47,107 bases of DNA from Domibacillus epiphyticus (GCF_001975785.1 NZ_MSFI01000013.1:1-47107); one strand, 5' to 3'. Shown: positions 34,679 to 43,680, numbered from the stretch's first letter. Numbers and translations: made by a program. Notes: generated from the letters alone by a model not told the origin.

Positions 34679-35036
34679 CGTAATAAATCTTAGGGGTTTT
34701 ATTAATCATCTTTATTATCCTTACCGGTTATGGTGAGGCTCATGCACAATCAGACAGTGAAAAGATTGCAGTAAAACAAGAAAAAATCATTTAAAAATAT
34801 GAAAAAGAAGTAGAAAAAATGGATTTGACATATGAGGTTATTGACAATATTGGAGATTTTTATTGTATTGATGATCAAATGACTCTACAAATTGATAAGT
34901 CTAATAAAAATATAAATAATTTAGAGAAGTACAAAAAATAACTGATAAACTCCCAACTGATTACCTAGTCCAAGAAACTTCCCATAGTTATAATGAATTA
35001 ACTAAAATACAAGACCAAATAGCGGATCAAGCTTAA
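34679..35036 (+). pseudogene. Decayed secreted-protein gene with mutated start
   Basis: An intact GAGGAGG is followed by ACGTAATAAATC where ATGAAAAAAATC would be expected. The reading then gives a clear signal peptide (VLLIIFIILTGYGEAHAQSD). A TAA interrupts at about 34792; the frame continues KYEKEVEKMDLTYEVIDNIG and then shifts near 34940 into KITDKLPTDYLVQETSHSYN. A small exported helical protein of about 115 residues is implied. Family unknown. Confidence 0.6.
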
Positions 35037-35098
35037 ATGATAGGTTAGAGACTCTAAGCAAAATGCGTTAGTTTTAATCATTGCTGAATTATCTAATG

Positions 35099-35132
35099 AA
35101 CAAAAGAACACTTTGAAAGTGTTTCTTTTGTT
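35099..35132 (+). terminator. Hairpin terminator after the decayed gene
   Basis: AAAAGAACACTTT and AAAGTGTTTCTTTT form a near-perfect stem, T-rich on the right. Confidence 0.6.
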
Positions 35133-35222
35133 CATTCTGGAACATTTGGATTTATGACGGAATTCCCTTCGTAATAAGGTAAAATAAAACTAACAAGAAT
35201 CAAAAAGAAAGGAGCGTGCCTT

Positions 35223-36374
35223 ATGTCGAGTTATATCGTATTAGACAAGAAGAATCCCGATGACAAAACGGAACTTCCACGCATCAAGATAACAGTTGAA
35301 TTAGGCTATGACGAGCGCGGCAAACGGATCCGGCGCAAAAAGACTGTTGCACTCAAAACCCTCTCCCCTCGTGCAATTAAAAAGGCGATTACAGAGTTTG
35401 AAATCGAAGTCGCTGCCAGTGGACCGAGAGATACGAACAACCTTACATACCGTGAAGCCGTTGCATTGTGGCTTGAAAATCATGTGTCCCACCTCACCCA
35501 TCATTCACAAAAAGCCTATGAACAAAATATCAGGCCAGCATTAGAGTTTTTTGGAGAAATGAAGCTGAAAGATATAAAGAAGATTCATATTGTGGAGTTT
35601 ATGAACCATTTAACCGCTATTGATGAAAAATCACCTGAATATAAAATGCGAGTAAACCGAGTAATGCTTCAAAAGATGGTTGATTGGGATTTACTTAACG
35701 AGAATGTCGCTGGTGCGGTGAAGAAACAAAAAAAGAAGAAAAAAGAAATGCAGTTTTATAATGAGCAGGAAGTAAAGCAGTTGCTCCAATTGCTAGATGA
35801 TGCCCTGCCAAAGCACCGGCTTGTGATTAAAACAGCTATCCTGTCCGGCATGCGGTTAGGTGAAATAACAGGCATGACCATAGACAGCGTCAATTTCATA
35901 GAGAATACGATCACGGTAAAGCAAACATTGATTCATAATGCAAAAGACGATTCTTTTATATTAGGTCCACCTAAAAACAAAAAGACACGCGTTATCCCTA
36001 TGCCCGAAGAATATATAGTTGAATTGCGGAAATATATAAATGAAGTGAAAAAAAGCCGGATGGCATTTGGATCTGAATGGCGGGGAATTGAAGGTATGGA
36101 TTTAATATTTTGCCGAGCAGACGGATATCCACACATCCCCCAGGCGTATTTAAAATATTTCATAGAATTTACTACACGTCATGGTCTGAAGAGGATTCGT
36201 TTTCATGATCTTCGGCATTCCCATGCTTCCCTCTTATTATCGAGGGGTGTAAATATAAAGGTTATACAAGAACGATTGGGACATAGCAGCATTACGCTGA
36301 CAATGGACACGTATTCACATTTGACCAAGGAAAACGAGCAGGAAGCTGTCGCGAAATTATCGGGCATTTTTTAA
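35223..36374 (+). CDS. Tyrosine site-specific recombinase (integrase)
   Basis: A 383-residue phage/ICE-type integrase. An arm-binding N-terminal part (about residues 1-65, basic) precedes a core-binding SAM-like domain (about 74-165). The catalytic domain (about 178-378) carries Arg211 (SGMRLGEI), His328 and Arg331 (FHDLRHSHAS), His354 (LGHSSI) and the nucleophile Tyr364 (MDTYSHL), so it seems intact. No excisionase, repressor or structural gene lies nearby, so it is an orphan left by a decayed element. AAAGGAG is just upstream of the ATG. A terminator and a truncated second recombinase follow. Confidence 0.92.
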   Translation: MSSYIVLDKKNPDDKTELPRIKITVELGYDERGKRIRRKKTVALKTLSPRAIKKAITEFEIEVAASGPRDTNNLTYREAVALWLENHVSHLTHHSQKAYEQNIRPALEFFGEMKLKDIKKIHIVEFMNHLTAIDEKSPEYKMRVNRVMLQKMVDWDLLNENVAGAVKKQKKKKKEMQFYNEQEVKQLLQLLDDALPKHRLVIKTAILSGMRLGEITGMTIDSVNFIENTITVKQTLIHNAKDDSFILGPPKNKKTRVIPMPEEYIVELRKYINEVKKSRMAFGSEWRGIEGMDLIFCRADGYPHIPQAYLKYFIEFTTRHGLKRIRFHDLRHSHASLLLSRGVNIKVIQERLGHSSITLTMDTYSHLTKENEQEAVAKLSGIF

Positions 36375-36435
36375 CGTTTTTTTCGCGTTGGTCCCCTTTC
36401 AGTCACCTAAAAATTAATATAACGAAAAAAACATG

Positions 36436-36471
36436 CTGAAACCCCTGATATTTTAAGGTTTCAGTTTTTTT
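36436..36471 (+). terminator. Terminator after the integrase gene
   Basis: Stem CTGAAACC/GGTTTCAG (36436-36443 with 36457-36464) followed by T7. Confidence 0.85.
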
Positions 36472-36514
36472 GTTTAGATAAGTATTAATTATCTTTACTA
36501 TACATAATATATTT

Positions 36515-36679
36515 ATGGTAAAGTTAAGCCCGCACTGGTTTCGCCATACGTTTGTAACATCACTGCTTGAACAGGATGTTCCGTTAGCTGTTGTAAAAGA
36601 TTTAGCAGGACATGATGATATATCGGTGGAAATTTATACCTTGAACGAATTCAGGAGGACCGAATGCATGACCATTTGA
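36515..36679 (+). pseudogene. Truncated second tyrosine recombinase, C-terminal part
   Basis: A short frame with HWFRHTFVTSLLEQDVPLAV, then VKDLAGHDDISVEIYT, the HxxR, LxGH and Tyr boxes of an XerC/phage-integrase catalytic domain. All of the protein before the HxxR box is missing, so it cannot be active. It differs in sequence from the intact integrase next to it, so it came from a different element. Confidence 0.75.
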
Positions 36680-36733
36680 AAAATGTACGTTTTTAAGCGC
36701 GCTTGAGATTCGCTCTCTCGTGCATCGAAATCG

Positions 36734-36757
36734 AAAAAAATGGGTAATACCCCATCT
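36734..36757 (-). terminator. Second terminator behind the MBL gene
   Basis: On the minus strand ATGGG-GTATTA-CCCAT is followed by T7. It is nested in a wider inverted repeat, TGCATCGA/TCGATGCA (36721-36728 with 36757-36764). Confidence 0.65.
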
Positions 36758-36763
36758 CGATGC

Positions 36764-36799
36764 AAAAAAAATAACACCCGATTCGGGTGTTATTTTTTT
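36764..36799. terminator. Bidirectional terminator at the MBL gene stop
   Basis: 15-base stem around GATTC (36765-36779 with 36785-36799), with A-rich and T-rich ends; it overlaps the stop of the MBL gene. Confidence 0.88.
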
Positions 36800-37704
36800 A
36801 AATAGAGCATTATTCCCTGTGAACAGATATCCATATCGACTTTGAGAATGTCATACACTGGGTGATGTAATGGAATTTCTTTTTTCGTTAAAAATTGTTT
36901 GATTTTTTCTAACAGTGTTTCTGAGAGCTCTTCAACTGATTCTGTATTTTCGGCAGTGTCCATAAAAAAATCAAGCCATTCTAACACCATCGCCATCGCC
37001 TCTTCAGGCTCATCACTCATTCCGTAATGCCCAAAGTAAATTCTATCTGGGTGATAAGACATCATTGTTTTAATCGACTTTTTCATTTCGTCAGGATTAA
37101 ACTGATTTGGTGATGTGGTCGGTAAGTAAAATGCTTCTCCCTCATCTGCCAGCTGGGCATAACGAATGCCTGCTGTATCTCCTGTAAAAATCCCGTTTGA
37201 TTTTTCATCATATATGGAAAAATGATGATTGGCGTGACCTGGCGTATGGATAAACGATAATATACGCCCTCCGAGATCGATTGTTCCACCATCTTCCATT
37301 TCAATAATTCGATCAGCCGGTACTGGCAAAATTGGATCAAACAATTCAGTAAAATTTTCGCCATAAACTGTTTTTGCACTTGCTATTAACCGGGTTGGAT
37401 CCGAAAGATGACGAGCCCCTTTTGGATGGACAATAATTTTTGCGTTCGGACAATAGGTTAAAAACAATCCCGCACCGCCCGAATGGTCAAGGTGAATATG
37501 TGTTACAATGATATACTCAATCTCATCCGGGTCGATTTCGAGTTCTTTTAAACCTTTTAGCAAATACGGAATTGAAGGACTTGCGCTCGTTTCGATGATG
37601 GCTTTTTTTGATTCATGAAATATGTAGGATCCCGTTCGCTTCGAAAAACCAGAATCGTGTAGATCCACCAAAAAAATATCATAACCTAATGAAACCGCTC
37701 CCAT
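36790..37704 (-). CDS. MBL-fold metallo-hydrolase
   Basis: A 304-residue metallo-beta-lactamase-fold enzyme. It carries the metal motif THIHLDHSGG (His69, His71, Asp73, His74), HTPGHANHHF, FTGDTAG and FGHYG, so both metal sites are complete. The C-terminal third (about 215-304) is helical. Substrate is unknown; relatives include thioesterase- and lactonase-like hydrolases. AAGGGG lies about 10 bases before the ATG. It is separated from the upstream ilvE gene by a terminator, so the two are not a simple operon. Confidence 0.85.
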   Translation of the reverse strand: MGAVSLGYDIFLVDLHDSGFSKRTGSYIFHESKKAIIETSASPSIPYLLKGLKELEIDPDEIEYIIVTHIHLDHSGGAGLFLTYCPNAKIIVHPKGARHLSDPTRLIASAKTVYGENFTELFDPILPVPADRIIEMEDGGTIDLGGRILSFIHTPGHANHHFSIYDEKSNGIFTGDTAGIRYAQLADEGEAFYLPTTSPNQFNPDEMKKSIKTMMSYHPDRIYFGHYGMSDEPEEAMAMVLEWLDFFMDTAENTESVEELSETLLEKIKQFLTKKEIPLHHPVYDILKVDMDICSQGIMLYLKK

Positions 37705-37723
37705 TTTAAGGCACCCCTTTTTA

Positions 37724-37757
37724 AAAATAGACGAACAGCCGTATGGCAGTTCGTCTT
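37724..37757 (-). terminator. Terminator after ilvE
   Basis: 12-base stem AGACGAACAGCC/GGCAGTTCGTCT (one mismatch) with a T-rich tail on the minus strand. Confidence 0.85.
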
Positions 37758-37764
37758 AAAAAAT

Positions 37765-38850
37765 TTATTTTGCAGCAGAAACTGGCACTTCGGTGATCCA
37801 ATCAAATGGATCTTCCAGTTTTCCTTTTTGAATTCCTGTGATGGTATCATAGATTTTTTTCGACAGCTCACCTGTTTCCCCGTTATTAAGAACTATTTTT
37901 TCTTCACCCCAGAGAAACTCACCAATCGGTGAAATAACCGCTGCTGTACCGGTACCGAATGCTTCTTCCAGCTTGCCGTCGCGGTAAGCCTGTGCAATTT
38001 CATCTATAGACAAGCGGCGTTCTGATACAGGTACATTCCAATGTTTCAGTAATTGAATGACGGAATCACGTGTAACTCCATGCAAAATACTGCCGTTTAA
38101 AGCAGGTGTAACCACTTCTCCATCAATTTTAAAGAAAACGTTCATACTGCCAACTTCTTCAATGTATTTCTTTTCAACACCGTCAAGCCATAGAACTTGT
38201 GAGTACTCTTTTCCGCTAGCGATCTCCTGTGCTTTTAAACTTGACGCATAGTTTCCGCCTGTTTTTGCTTCCCCTGTACCACCTTTTACCGCACGTACAA
38301 AGTCGTTTTCCACTAAAATCTTAACAGGAGCAATACCCTCTTTATAATATAAACCAACTGGCGACATAATGATCATCAACGTGTAGTTTTTCGCTGGTGC
38401 GACGCCTAAGAATGGCTCAGTTGCGATGATAAATGGACGAATATAAAGCGATGTGCCTTCTGCTGTCGGAATCCAATCCTGATCCACTTCAATTAGCTGC
38501 TTTAATCCTTCAATAATAAAATCTCCATCAATTTGCGGGATGCACAGCCGTTCATTTGAACAATTTAAACGCTCCATATTTTTTTCCGGACGGAATAAAA
38601 AGACGCGCCCTTCTTCTGTCAAATATGCTTTCATTCCTTCAAACACCGTCTGTCCGTAATGGAACACCATAGCCGACGGATCGAGTGTAAGTGGCTGGTA
38701 CGGGACAATTCGTGCATCATGCCATCCAGTCCCTTCCGTATAATCCATCATAAACATATGATCTGTAAAAACGCGCCCAAACCCAAGATTCGTTTGGTCT
38801 GGTTTTTCTCGTTTCGTCTCAGCTAATTGTACGGTAATTTGTTGTGTCAT
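37765..38850 (-). CDS. ilvE: Branched-chain amino acid aminotransferase
   Basis: A 361-residue PLP fold-type IV enzyme that interconverts Leu, Ile and Val with their 2-oxo acids. It carries the family motifs FHYGQTVFEGMKAY (about residues 63-76), RPFIIATEPFLGV and GEAKTGGNYASSLKAQ (PLP-Lys at about residue 196, in AKTGGNY). The later stretches are EVGSMNVFFKI and GVTRDSVIQLL. The length fits the IlvE/YbgE type of Bacillus. No other ilv or leu gene lies beside it. An extended -10 (TGGTATAAG) and an AT-rich, CodY-box-like sequence lie upstream, suggesting amino-acid-responsive control (inference). Confidence 0.95.
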   Translation of the reverse strand: MTQQITVQLAETKREKPDQTNLGFGRVFTDHMFMMDYTEGTGWHDARIVPYQPLTLDPSAMVFHYGQTVFEGMKAYLTEEGRVFLFRPEKNMERLNCSNERLCIPQIDGDFIIEGLKQLIEVDQDWIPTAEGTSLYIRPFIIATEPFLGVAPAKNYTLMIIMSPVGLYYKEGIAPVKILVENDFVRAVKGGTGEAKTGGNYASSLKAQEIASGKEYSQVLWLDGVEKKYIEEVGSMNVFFKIDGEVVTPALNGSILHGVTRDSVIQLLKHWNVPVSERRLSIDEIAQAYRDGKLEEAFGTGTAAVISPIGEFLWGEEKIVLNNGETGELSKKIYDTITGIQKGKLEDPFDWITEVPVSAAK

Positions 38851-38880
38851 CTTTCAGGACTCCTCATTGTAAAAAATTCG

Positions 38881-38975
38881 TCAGCGCTTTGCTGATGTAT
38901 GTACTTATACCATTTTACAATTTTTTCGAATATTTTTACACTATTAATTCAATTTTTTTCACTATACCATACGAT
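38881..38975 (-). promoter_or_regulatory. ilvE upstream region: extended -10, weak CodY-like box
   Basis: On the minus strand TGG-TATAAG forms an extended -10 near 38917-38909. Just upstream is AATTTTTTCGAATAT-type sequence that matches the CodY box at about 10 of 15 positions. A small hairpin (TCAGC/GCTGA, 38881-38896) would lie in the leader. Confidence 0.3.
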
Positions 38976-39013
38976 TCCTTTATAATAGAAGAAAATGATC
39001 TGGGGTTGCTTGT

Positions 39014-39649
39014 ATGAATGTTAATGAATTAAAAACGATTTTTGAGAACCGGACACCAGATATTCTCGGCAGCGAAAAGCTAGTGAAGTTTTCATTATTA
39101 CTGCCTCTTGTACAAAAACAGGATGGCCTTCACGTATTGTTTGAAGTTCGTTCACTTACCATGCGCCGGCAGCCAGGTGAAGTTTGTTTCCCAGGGGGAA
39201 AAATCGATCCAGATGATAACGGGCCTGATCATGCCGCTGTCCGAGAAACACAAGAAGAACTAGGGATTCAAGAAAATGATATTCATTTGTTATTTCCACT
39301 GGATTTTATGCTGTCGCCATTCGGGACGATCATTTACAGTTATGTCGGCCTCATTGATGTAAAAGAAATGAATTTAAACGAAGCCGAAGTGGATAACATT
39401 TTCACAGTACCGCTGGATTTTTTATTGAATACGGAACCCTCTCTTCATTACGTCCGTCTCCGGCCAGAACCAGAAGAAAACTTTCCATACCACTTAATTG
39501 CCCGCGGAAAAGACTATAACTGGCAGACAAAATCAATGGAAGAATATTTTTATTTTTATGAAGACAAAATCATCTGGGGCTTGACCGCCCGCATTCTGAA
39601 ACATTTTTTAGATATAATACGAGACCGGCCTGACGTGCTTGACAAATAG
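39014..39649 (+). CDS. Nudix hydrolase, CoA pyrophosphatase type
   Basis: A 211-residue Nudix protein. The CoA-pyrophosphatase signature precedes the Nudix box: SLTMRRQPGEVCFPGGKIDP (about residues 47-66), then AAVRETQEELGI. The conserved REXXEE and the PGG of the UPF0035/NuCoA class are present. It likely cleaves CoA or acyl-CoA to 3',5'-ADP and phosphopantetheine. The ATG has a modest GGGG at about 8-11 bases. The -35 of the proBA leader overlaps its last codons. Confidence 0.88.
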   Translation: MNVNELKTIFENRTPDILGSEKLVKFSLLLPLVQKQDGLHVLFEVRSLTMRRQPGEVCFPGGKIDPDDNGPDHAAVRETQEELGIQENDIHLLFPLDFMLSPFGTIIYSYVGLIDVKEMNLNEAEVDNIFTVPLDFLLNTEPSLHYVRLRPEPEENFPYHLIARGKDYNWQTKSMEEYFYFYEDKIIWGLTARILKHFLDIIRDRPDVLDK

Positions 39650-39666
39650 TCAGAATATACGATAAT
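39639..39666 (+). promoter_or_regulatory. Sigma-A promoter of the proBA leader
   Basis: -35 TTGACA (39639-39644), 16-base spacer and -10 GATAAT (39661-39666). It overlaps the stop codon of the Nudix gene. The expected start is near 39673. Confidence 0.75.
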
Positions 39667-39672
39667 AAAAAG

Positions 39673-39916
39673 GAATATATAGATAAAATGATGGGATTAG
39701 TAAATGGCATCCAACCGGATAAGAGAAGGAGTTCATCGGCTGAAAAACTCCACGGCAAACACCATTGAACCTGCCCTGTACACACATGCTTATGAAAACA
39801 TAAGCCGACACTTCCGCGTTATGGATGTAAAGCGGGCGCATTTCAGCGTCAAAAAAGGTGGTACCACGGAAAGCAGACCCCGTCCTTTATTGGATGGTGA
39901 GGTGTGCTTTTTTTTA
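39673..39916 (+). promoter_or_regulatory. Proline T-box leader (tRNA-Pro sensing)
   Basis: The T-box core, AAGGTGGTACCACGG (39855-39869), includes UGGU, complementary to the ACCA end of tRNA-Pro. In Stem I a loop-E pair AGTA (39699-39702) and GAA (39767-39769) flanks the AATGG/CCATT helix. The specifier triplet next to GAA is CCT (39770-39772), a proline codon. A terminator hairpin (about 39870-39907) with T8 competes with the antiterminator. Uncharged tRNA-Pro should therefore allow transcription of proBA. Confidence 0.92.
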
Positions 39917-39936
39917 TTGAAAAGGAATGATATTTG

Positions 39937-41052
39937 ATGAAAAAACAGCGTATTGTCGTTAAAATAGGCAGCAGTTCGTTAACAGATGACATGGGAAATA
40001 TTGTGGACGAAAAAGTTGCGGATCATACATCTGCCATCGCTGCAGTGAAAGAACAGGGCCATGAAGTGATTGTCGTTTCATCCGGCGCAGTGGCCGCAGG
40101 GTTCAAGTCACTAGGATATGCCACCCGTCCAAAATTAATGGCGGCGCGTCAAGCTTCAGCAGCCGTTGGTCAAAGCTTATTGATCCAACGGTATATCTCT
40201 CACCTTTCACCAAAGGGGATAACGGCTGCTCAAGTTCTTTTAACGAAAAGTGATTTTTATTCAAAAGGCCGGTTTCAAAATTTTTATACAGCAATGATGG
40301 AACTTTTACATCATGATGCAGTGCCGATCATTAATGAAAATGATTTGATATCAATCGAGGAATTAACGTACGGTGATAATGACATGCTTTCTGCACTCGT
40401 GAGCGGCTTTTTGCAGGCAGATGCACTTGTCATTCTAACCGATATAAACGGGCTTTATGACAGCAATCCAAAAACGAATCCAGATGCGAAACGATTCAAT
40501 TTTGTCCCTTCTATAACAGAAGAAATGCTATCGATGGCAGGCGGCAGCGGATCAGCTGTCGGCACCGGTGGGATGAAGTCAAAGCTGCTCGCGGCCGAAA
40601 AAGCGCAGTCGCTAGGTGTTTCCGTATTCATTGGAACCGGCAAAGGTGAGTGCAAATTGCTTGATATTTTAGAAGGAAAAGGTGATGGAACGTATATCGG
40701 TTCGCCTATGCAGCCTCACATGCAAAGGAAAAAGCAGTGGCTTGCACACCATGCAAAACCAGCTGGTTCTATTACGGTCGATTCAGGAGCAGAAAAAGCT
40801 GTGATAAAAGGCGGGAAAAGTTTGCTTCCTGCTGGTGTAAAATCAATAGATGGCTTGTTTGATGCCCTTGATGTCGTCGATGTTGTAAATGAAAAAGGTG
40901 AGCTTCTTGGGCGTGGACAGGTTTTCTACTCATCCGTTGACCTCGAAAAAATAAAAGGCCTCCCAAGTCTGGAGACAAAAGCTTATTCAATCAATGAGCG
41001 AGCCGAAGTGATTCATCGTGATAATTGGGTAACATTAAAATTTGATCATTAA
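39937..41052 (+). CDS. proB: Glutamate 5-kinase
   Basis: A 371-residue enzyme for the first step of proline synthesis, phosphorylating glutamate to glutamyl 5-phosphate. The amino-acid-kinase domain (about 1-255) starts [11 protein letters not shown] and carries [16 protein letters not shown] and [17 protein letters not shown] domain follows (about 275-365). The ATG at 39937 has AAAGGAA about 11 bases upstream; an in-frame TTG directly before it is less well placed. It is followed 13 bases later by proA. The PUA domain and proline feedback site are typical of the biosynthetic enzyme. Confidence 0.96.
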   Translation: MKKQRIVVKIGSSSLTDDMGNIVDEKVADHTSAIAAVKEQGHEVIVVSSGAVAAGFKSLGYATRPKLMAARQASAAVGQSLLIQRYISHLSPKGITAAQVLLTKSDFYSKGRFQNFYTAMMELLHHDAVPIINENDLISIEELTYGDNDMLSALVSGFLQADALVILTDINGLYDSNPKTNPDAKRFNFVPSITEEMLSMAGGSGSAVGTGGMKSKLLAAEKAQSLGVSVFIGTGKGECKLLDILEGKGDGTYIGSPMQPHMQRKKQWLAHHAKPAGSITVDSGAEKAVIKGGKSLLPAGVKSIDGLFDALDVVDVVNEKGELLGRGQVFYSSVDLEKIKGLPSLETKAYSINERAEVIHRDNWVTLKFDH

Positions 41053-41065
41053 GGAGTGACTTTAA

Positions 41066-42307
41066 ATGAGTGAATTAGTACAAAAAGCTGCGCTACTAAA
41101 ACAGGCCTCATTTGAGATGGCAATGAAATCGACAGAAGAAAAAAATCAGGCGTTATTATTAATTGCGGATGCGTTAATCGAGAAAACTGCTTTTATTTTA
41201 GCTGAGAATGAAAAAGATATGGAATCAGGACGTCAAGCTGGCTTTACCGATTCTCTTCTTGACCGGCTTCAACTAACTGAAGATCGCCTAGCTCAAATAG
41301 CCGGTGCAGTCCGCCAGTTAACAGAGCTTGCTGATCCTGTTGGTGAAACAGTAGAATCGTGGACAACAGAACATGGCCTGAATATTGAAACGATTCGTGT
41401 GCCGCTTGGCGTTGTCGGTATGGTGTATGAGGCGCGCCCAAACGTAACAGTTGATGCTGCCACTCTTTGTTTAAAAGCCGGCAATGCTGTTCTTCTTCGC
41501 GGAAGTACATCCGCTCTTCATTCAAATAAAGCACTTGTTTCTGTCATGAAAGAAGCACTTGAGTTGTCTCCACTTCCAGCTGATGCTTTGCAGCTGTTAG
41601 AAGACACAAGCCGTGAAACAGCGGGTGAAATGTTTAAATTAAATGAATACTTAGACGTCCTAATACCACGGGGCGGAGCAGGCCTTATACAATCGGTTAT
41701 AAATCAGGCTACTGTTCCAGTTCTTGAAACGGGTGTCGGAAACTGTCACGTATATATTGATGAATCCGCTCAAAAGGACATGGCCATTGAAATTGCCCTG
41801 AATGCGAAAACACACCGTCCATCTGTATGCAACGCAGCCGAAAGTCTTCTTGTACATAAAGACTGGCCGTATAAAAACGAACTATTTGAGGCGCTGAAAC
41901 AGGCAAATGTTGAAGTGCGGGGAGATGAAACATTAACTGAAAATTACGCCTTTATTACACCGGCCAACGATGATGACTGGGGTCAGGAATTTTTAGCGAT
42001 GACATTGTCTGCTAAAACCGTTCACAATACGCAAGAGGCTGTATCCCACATCAATCAATACGGAACAAAACATTCAGAAGCAATCATCACTGAAAATGAT
42101 GACAATGCAAATTTATTTTACCGTGGAATTGATGCCGCTGTTCTATATCGGAACGCTTCAACCAGATTCACTGATGGAGAACAGTTTGGATACGGTGCAG
42201 AGATCGGGATTAGTACACAAAAGCTTCATGCAAGAGGACCAATGGGTTTAAAAGCAATTACTACTGTAAAATCGCTCGTGCGTGGGAATGGCCAAATCAG
42301 AAAGTAA
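41066..42307 (+). CDS. proA: Gamma-glutamyl phosphate reductase
   Basis: A 413-residue NADPH-dependent reductase for the second step of proline synthesis, giving glutamate semialdehyde. It has the aldehyde-dehydrogenase fold, with RPNVTVDAATLCLKAGNAVL (about residues 129-148), DVLIPRGGAGLI and the catalytic Cys in HRPSVCNAAESLL (about residue 256). AAGGAG lies before the ATG, 13 bases after the proB stop. A terminator ends the operon. proC is not in the window. Confidence 0.97.
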   Translation: MSELVQKAALLKQASFEMAMKSTEEKNQALLLIADALIEKTAFILAENEKDMESGRQAGFTDSLLDRLQLTEDRLAQIAGAVRQLTELADPVGETVESWTTEHGLNIETIRVPLGVVGMVYEARPNVTVDAATLCLKAGNAVLLRGSTSALHSNKALVSVMKEALELSPLPADALQLLEDTSRETAGEMFKLNEYLDVLIPRGGAGLIQSVINQATVPVLETGVGNCHVYIDESAQKDMAIEIALNAKTHRPSVCNAAESLLVHKDWPYKNELFEALKQANVEVRGDETLTENYAFITPANDDDWGQEFLAMTLSAKTVHNTQEAVSHINQYGTKHSEAIITENDDNANLFYRGIDAAVLYRNASTRFTDGEQFGYGAEIGISTQKLHARGPMGLKAITTVKSLVRGNGQIRK

Positions 42308-42342
42308 GAAAAAGCGTCAGGATTTGCCCTGACGCTTTTTTA
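42308..42342. terminator. Terminator after proBA
   Basis: 13-base stem AAAAAGCGTCAGG/CCTGACGCTTTTT around a short loop; useful in both directions and shared with the convergent 108-residue gene. Confidence 0.92.
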
Positions 42343-42666
42343 CATGAATGCCTTGTCAATGTAATTGCTTTCTTTCAGAATAAACCCGCCTGCAATCAAC
42401 TCTTCCCAGATCATACGGTCAAGTGCGTAAGGTGACAGTTGCTGTGATGATAACTGTTCTTTTTCAAACGCAAACCGATACGAAAAACCATTAATAATAA
42501 AAAGACCGGATACGACCGTTGATGTTTTTCCCCAGTTAAATAACAAAAGTGTGTCACATCCCCAATCGACAAGCTGTTTTTCCATGCAGTTAATGACATG
42601 GAAAAAGAAACTCTCCTGATCCATTACTTTTGCTAAATAGCCACGAAGCATTCCCGAAGTGTTCAT
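42340..42666 (-). CDS. Hypothetical protein, 108 residues
   Basis: A soluble protein without signal peptide. It has a strand-rich centre (DTLLLFNWGKTSTVVSGLFI) and a helical C-terminus (YALDRMIWEELIAGGFILKE). GGGGG lies about 8 bases before the ATG. It is convergent with proA. I do not recognise the family. Confidence 0.65.
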   Translation of the reverse strand: MNTSGMLRGYLAKVMDQESFFFHVINCMEKQLVDWGCDTLLLFNWGKTSTVVSGLFIINGFSYRFAFEKEQLSSQQLSPYALDRMIWEELIAGGFILKESNYIDKAFM

Positions 42667-42731
42667 GTACTGGCCCCCTATTCCCGTATAATTTCTTTAA
42701 CAATTCCCTTGTTCATTTTAATTTAAACGAA

Positions 42732-42758
42732 AAAGCACATCTAAAAAAGATGCGCTTT
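42732..42758 (-). terminator. Terminator after the acidic lipoprotein gene
   Basis: Stem AAAGCACATCT/AGATGCGCTTT (one mismatch) with a short T-run on the minus strand. Confidence 0.75.
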
Positions 42759-42762
42759 ATTA

Positions 42763-43254
42763 TTATTTCAATTCTTTAATAACGAGTTGTTCTCCATTTT
42801 GAACATAGACAAACGTGACACTGTCGCCTTCCGTTAATTGTTCAAACTGAGGCATGATGTCGCCTTCAGGATCTACTTGATATGCAGCAGGTTCCCCGTT
42901 TACCTCGATTTCCACTGTATGAGGATCGGCAATTCCGTTAAATGTTCCGGTTGCTTCCTGACCTTCTTCAGTTGCTTCCTCTGTTGCATTATCGCTGTTT
43001 TCCTTTACGTCAGATGCACCATCCTCAACAGTGTCCGCCTGCTGCTCAACAGCATCACCTGTTTCTTGCAACTCCTGATTCGCATCATCCAGCTCTTGAT
43101 CGGTATTTTCAACCGTTTGGTCTGTTTCCTCTGGCGTTGTTACTTCGTTTGTTGTATTTTCCTCCGGAGTCGCATTTTCAGAATCTGCTGAGCATCCGGC
43201 AAGAATGCTTCCTGAAAGAAGTGCAGCACCAATAAAACCAGTTGCTTTATTCAT
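42763..43254 (-). CDS. Acidic lipoprotein, unknown function
   Basis: A 163-residue exported lipoprotein: signal peptide with lipobox LAGC (Cys at about residue 20), then a very acidic low-complexity linker (about 25-100; many Glu, Asp, Thr, Asn and Gln). A small C-terminal beta domain follows (about 102-163), with GIADPHTVEIEVNGEPAAYQ and VTFVYVQNGEQLVIKEL. The ATG at 43254 is chosen because GAGGAGG lies about 9 bases upstream; the frame opens 6 codons earlier without a site. Confidence 0.8.
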   Translation of the reverse strand: MNKATGFIGAALLSGSILAGCSADSENATPEENTTNEVTTPEETDQTVENTDQELDDANQELQETGDAVEQQADTVEDGASDVKENSDNATEEATEEGQEATGTFNGIADPHTVEIEVNGEPAAYQVDPEGDIMPQFEQLTEGDSVTFVYVQNGEQLVIKELK

Positions 43255-43651
43255 TATGTAATTCCTCCTCATGTGTTGTTACCTCAAATCATACTTGTTT
43301 TTTCCATTAATGAAAAGCAATATGCTGAAAATTATCGAATAAATGAACTATTCTCCCAATTTAACGGTGTATATAGCCCTTTTATAGGGTAATCTGTCAT
43401 AACTCATTTTATCCTGATGCATCATAAAATTTCCTGATTTTCGGTGTCACTCGTTCTAAAGACAGTAAACGGAAAATGGTTAATTGAGGCTAAACGATTC
43501 TCCTGATGAGCGTTTGACCGGTGAAAAAAGTGCCGTTCGAATAATCCGCGACGAACCCATCATTTTGGCTCAGTCCCCCCTTCCTCATTGTACTCAGTAA
43601 ATATAAAGATAATGTGAATGTTCATTTATGTATTTGTTAAATATAGAATCT
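43255..43651. other. Intergenic region, acidic lipoprotein to yfkAB
   Basis: No supported gene or RNA motif. It must contain the lipoprotein promoter. The segment 43490-43580 is less AT-rich than the rest. Confidence 0.3.
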
Positions 43652-43680
43652 TTTTCATTTAATTAAAAAACAGGTATAAT
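43652..43680 (+). promoter_or_regulatory. Sigma-A promoter of the yfkAB operon
   Basis: -35 TTTTCA (43652-43657), 17-base spacer, perfect -10 TATAAT (43675-43680), about 33 bases before the ATG of yfkAB. Confidence 0.6.

Noticed and set aside
35223-36374. Prophage or integrative element around the integrase
   Set aside because: No structural, lysis, replication or conjugation genes are present in the region.
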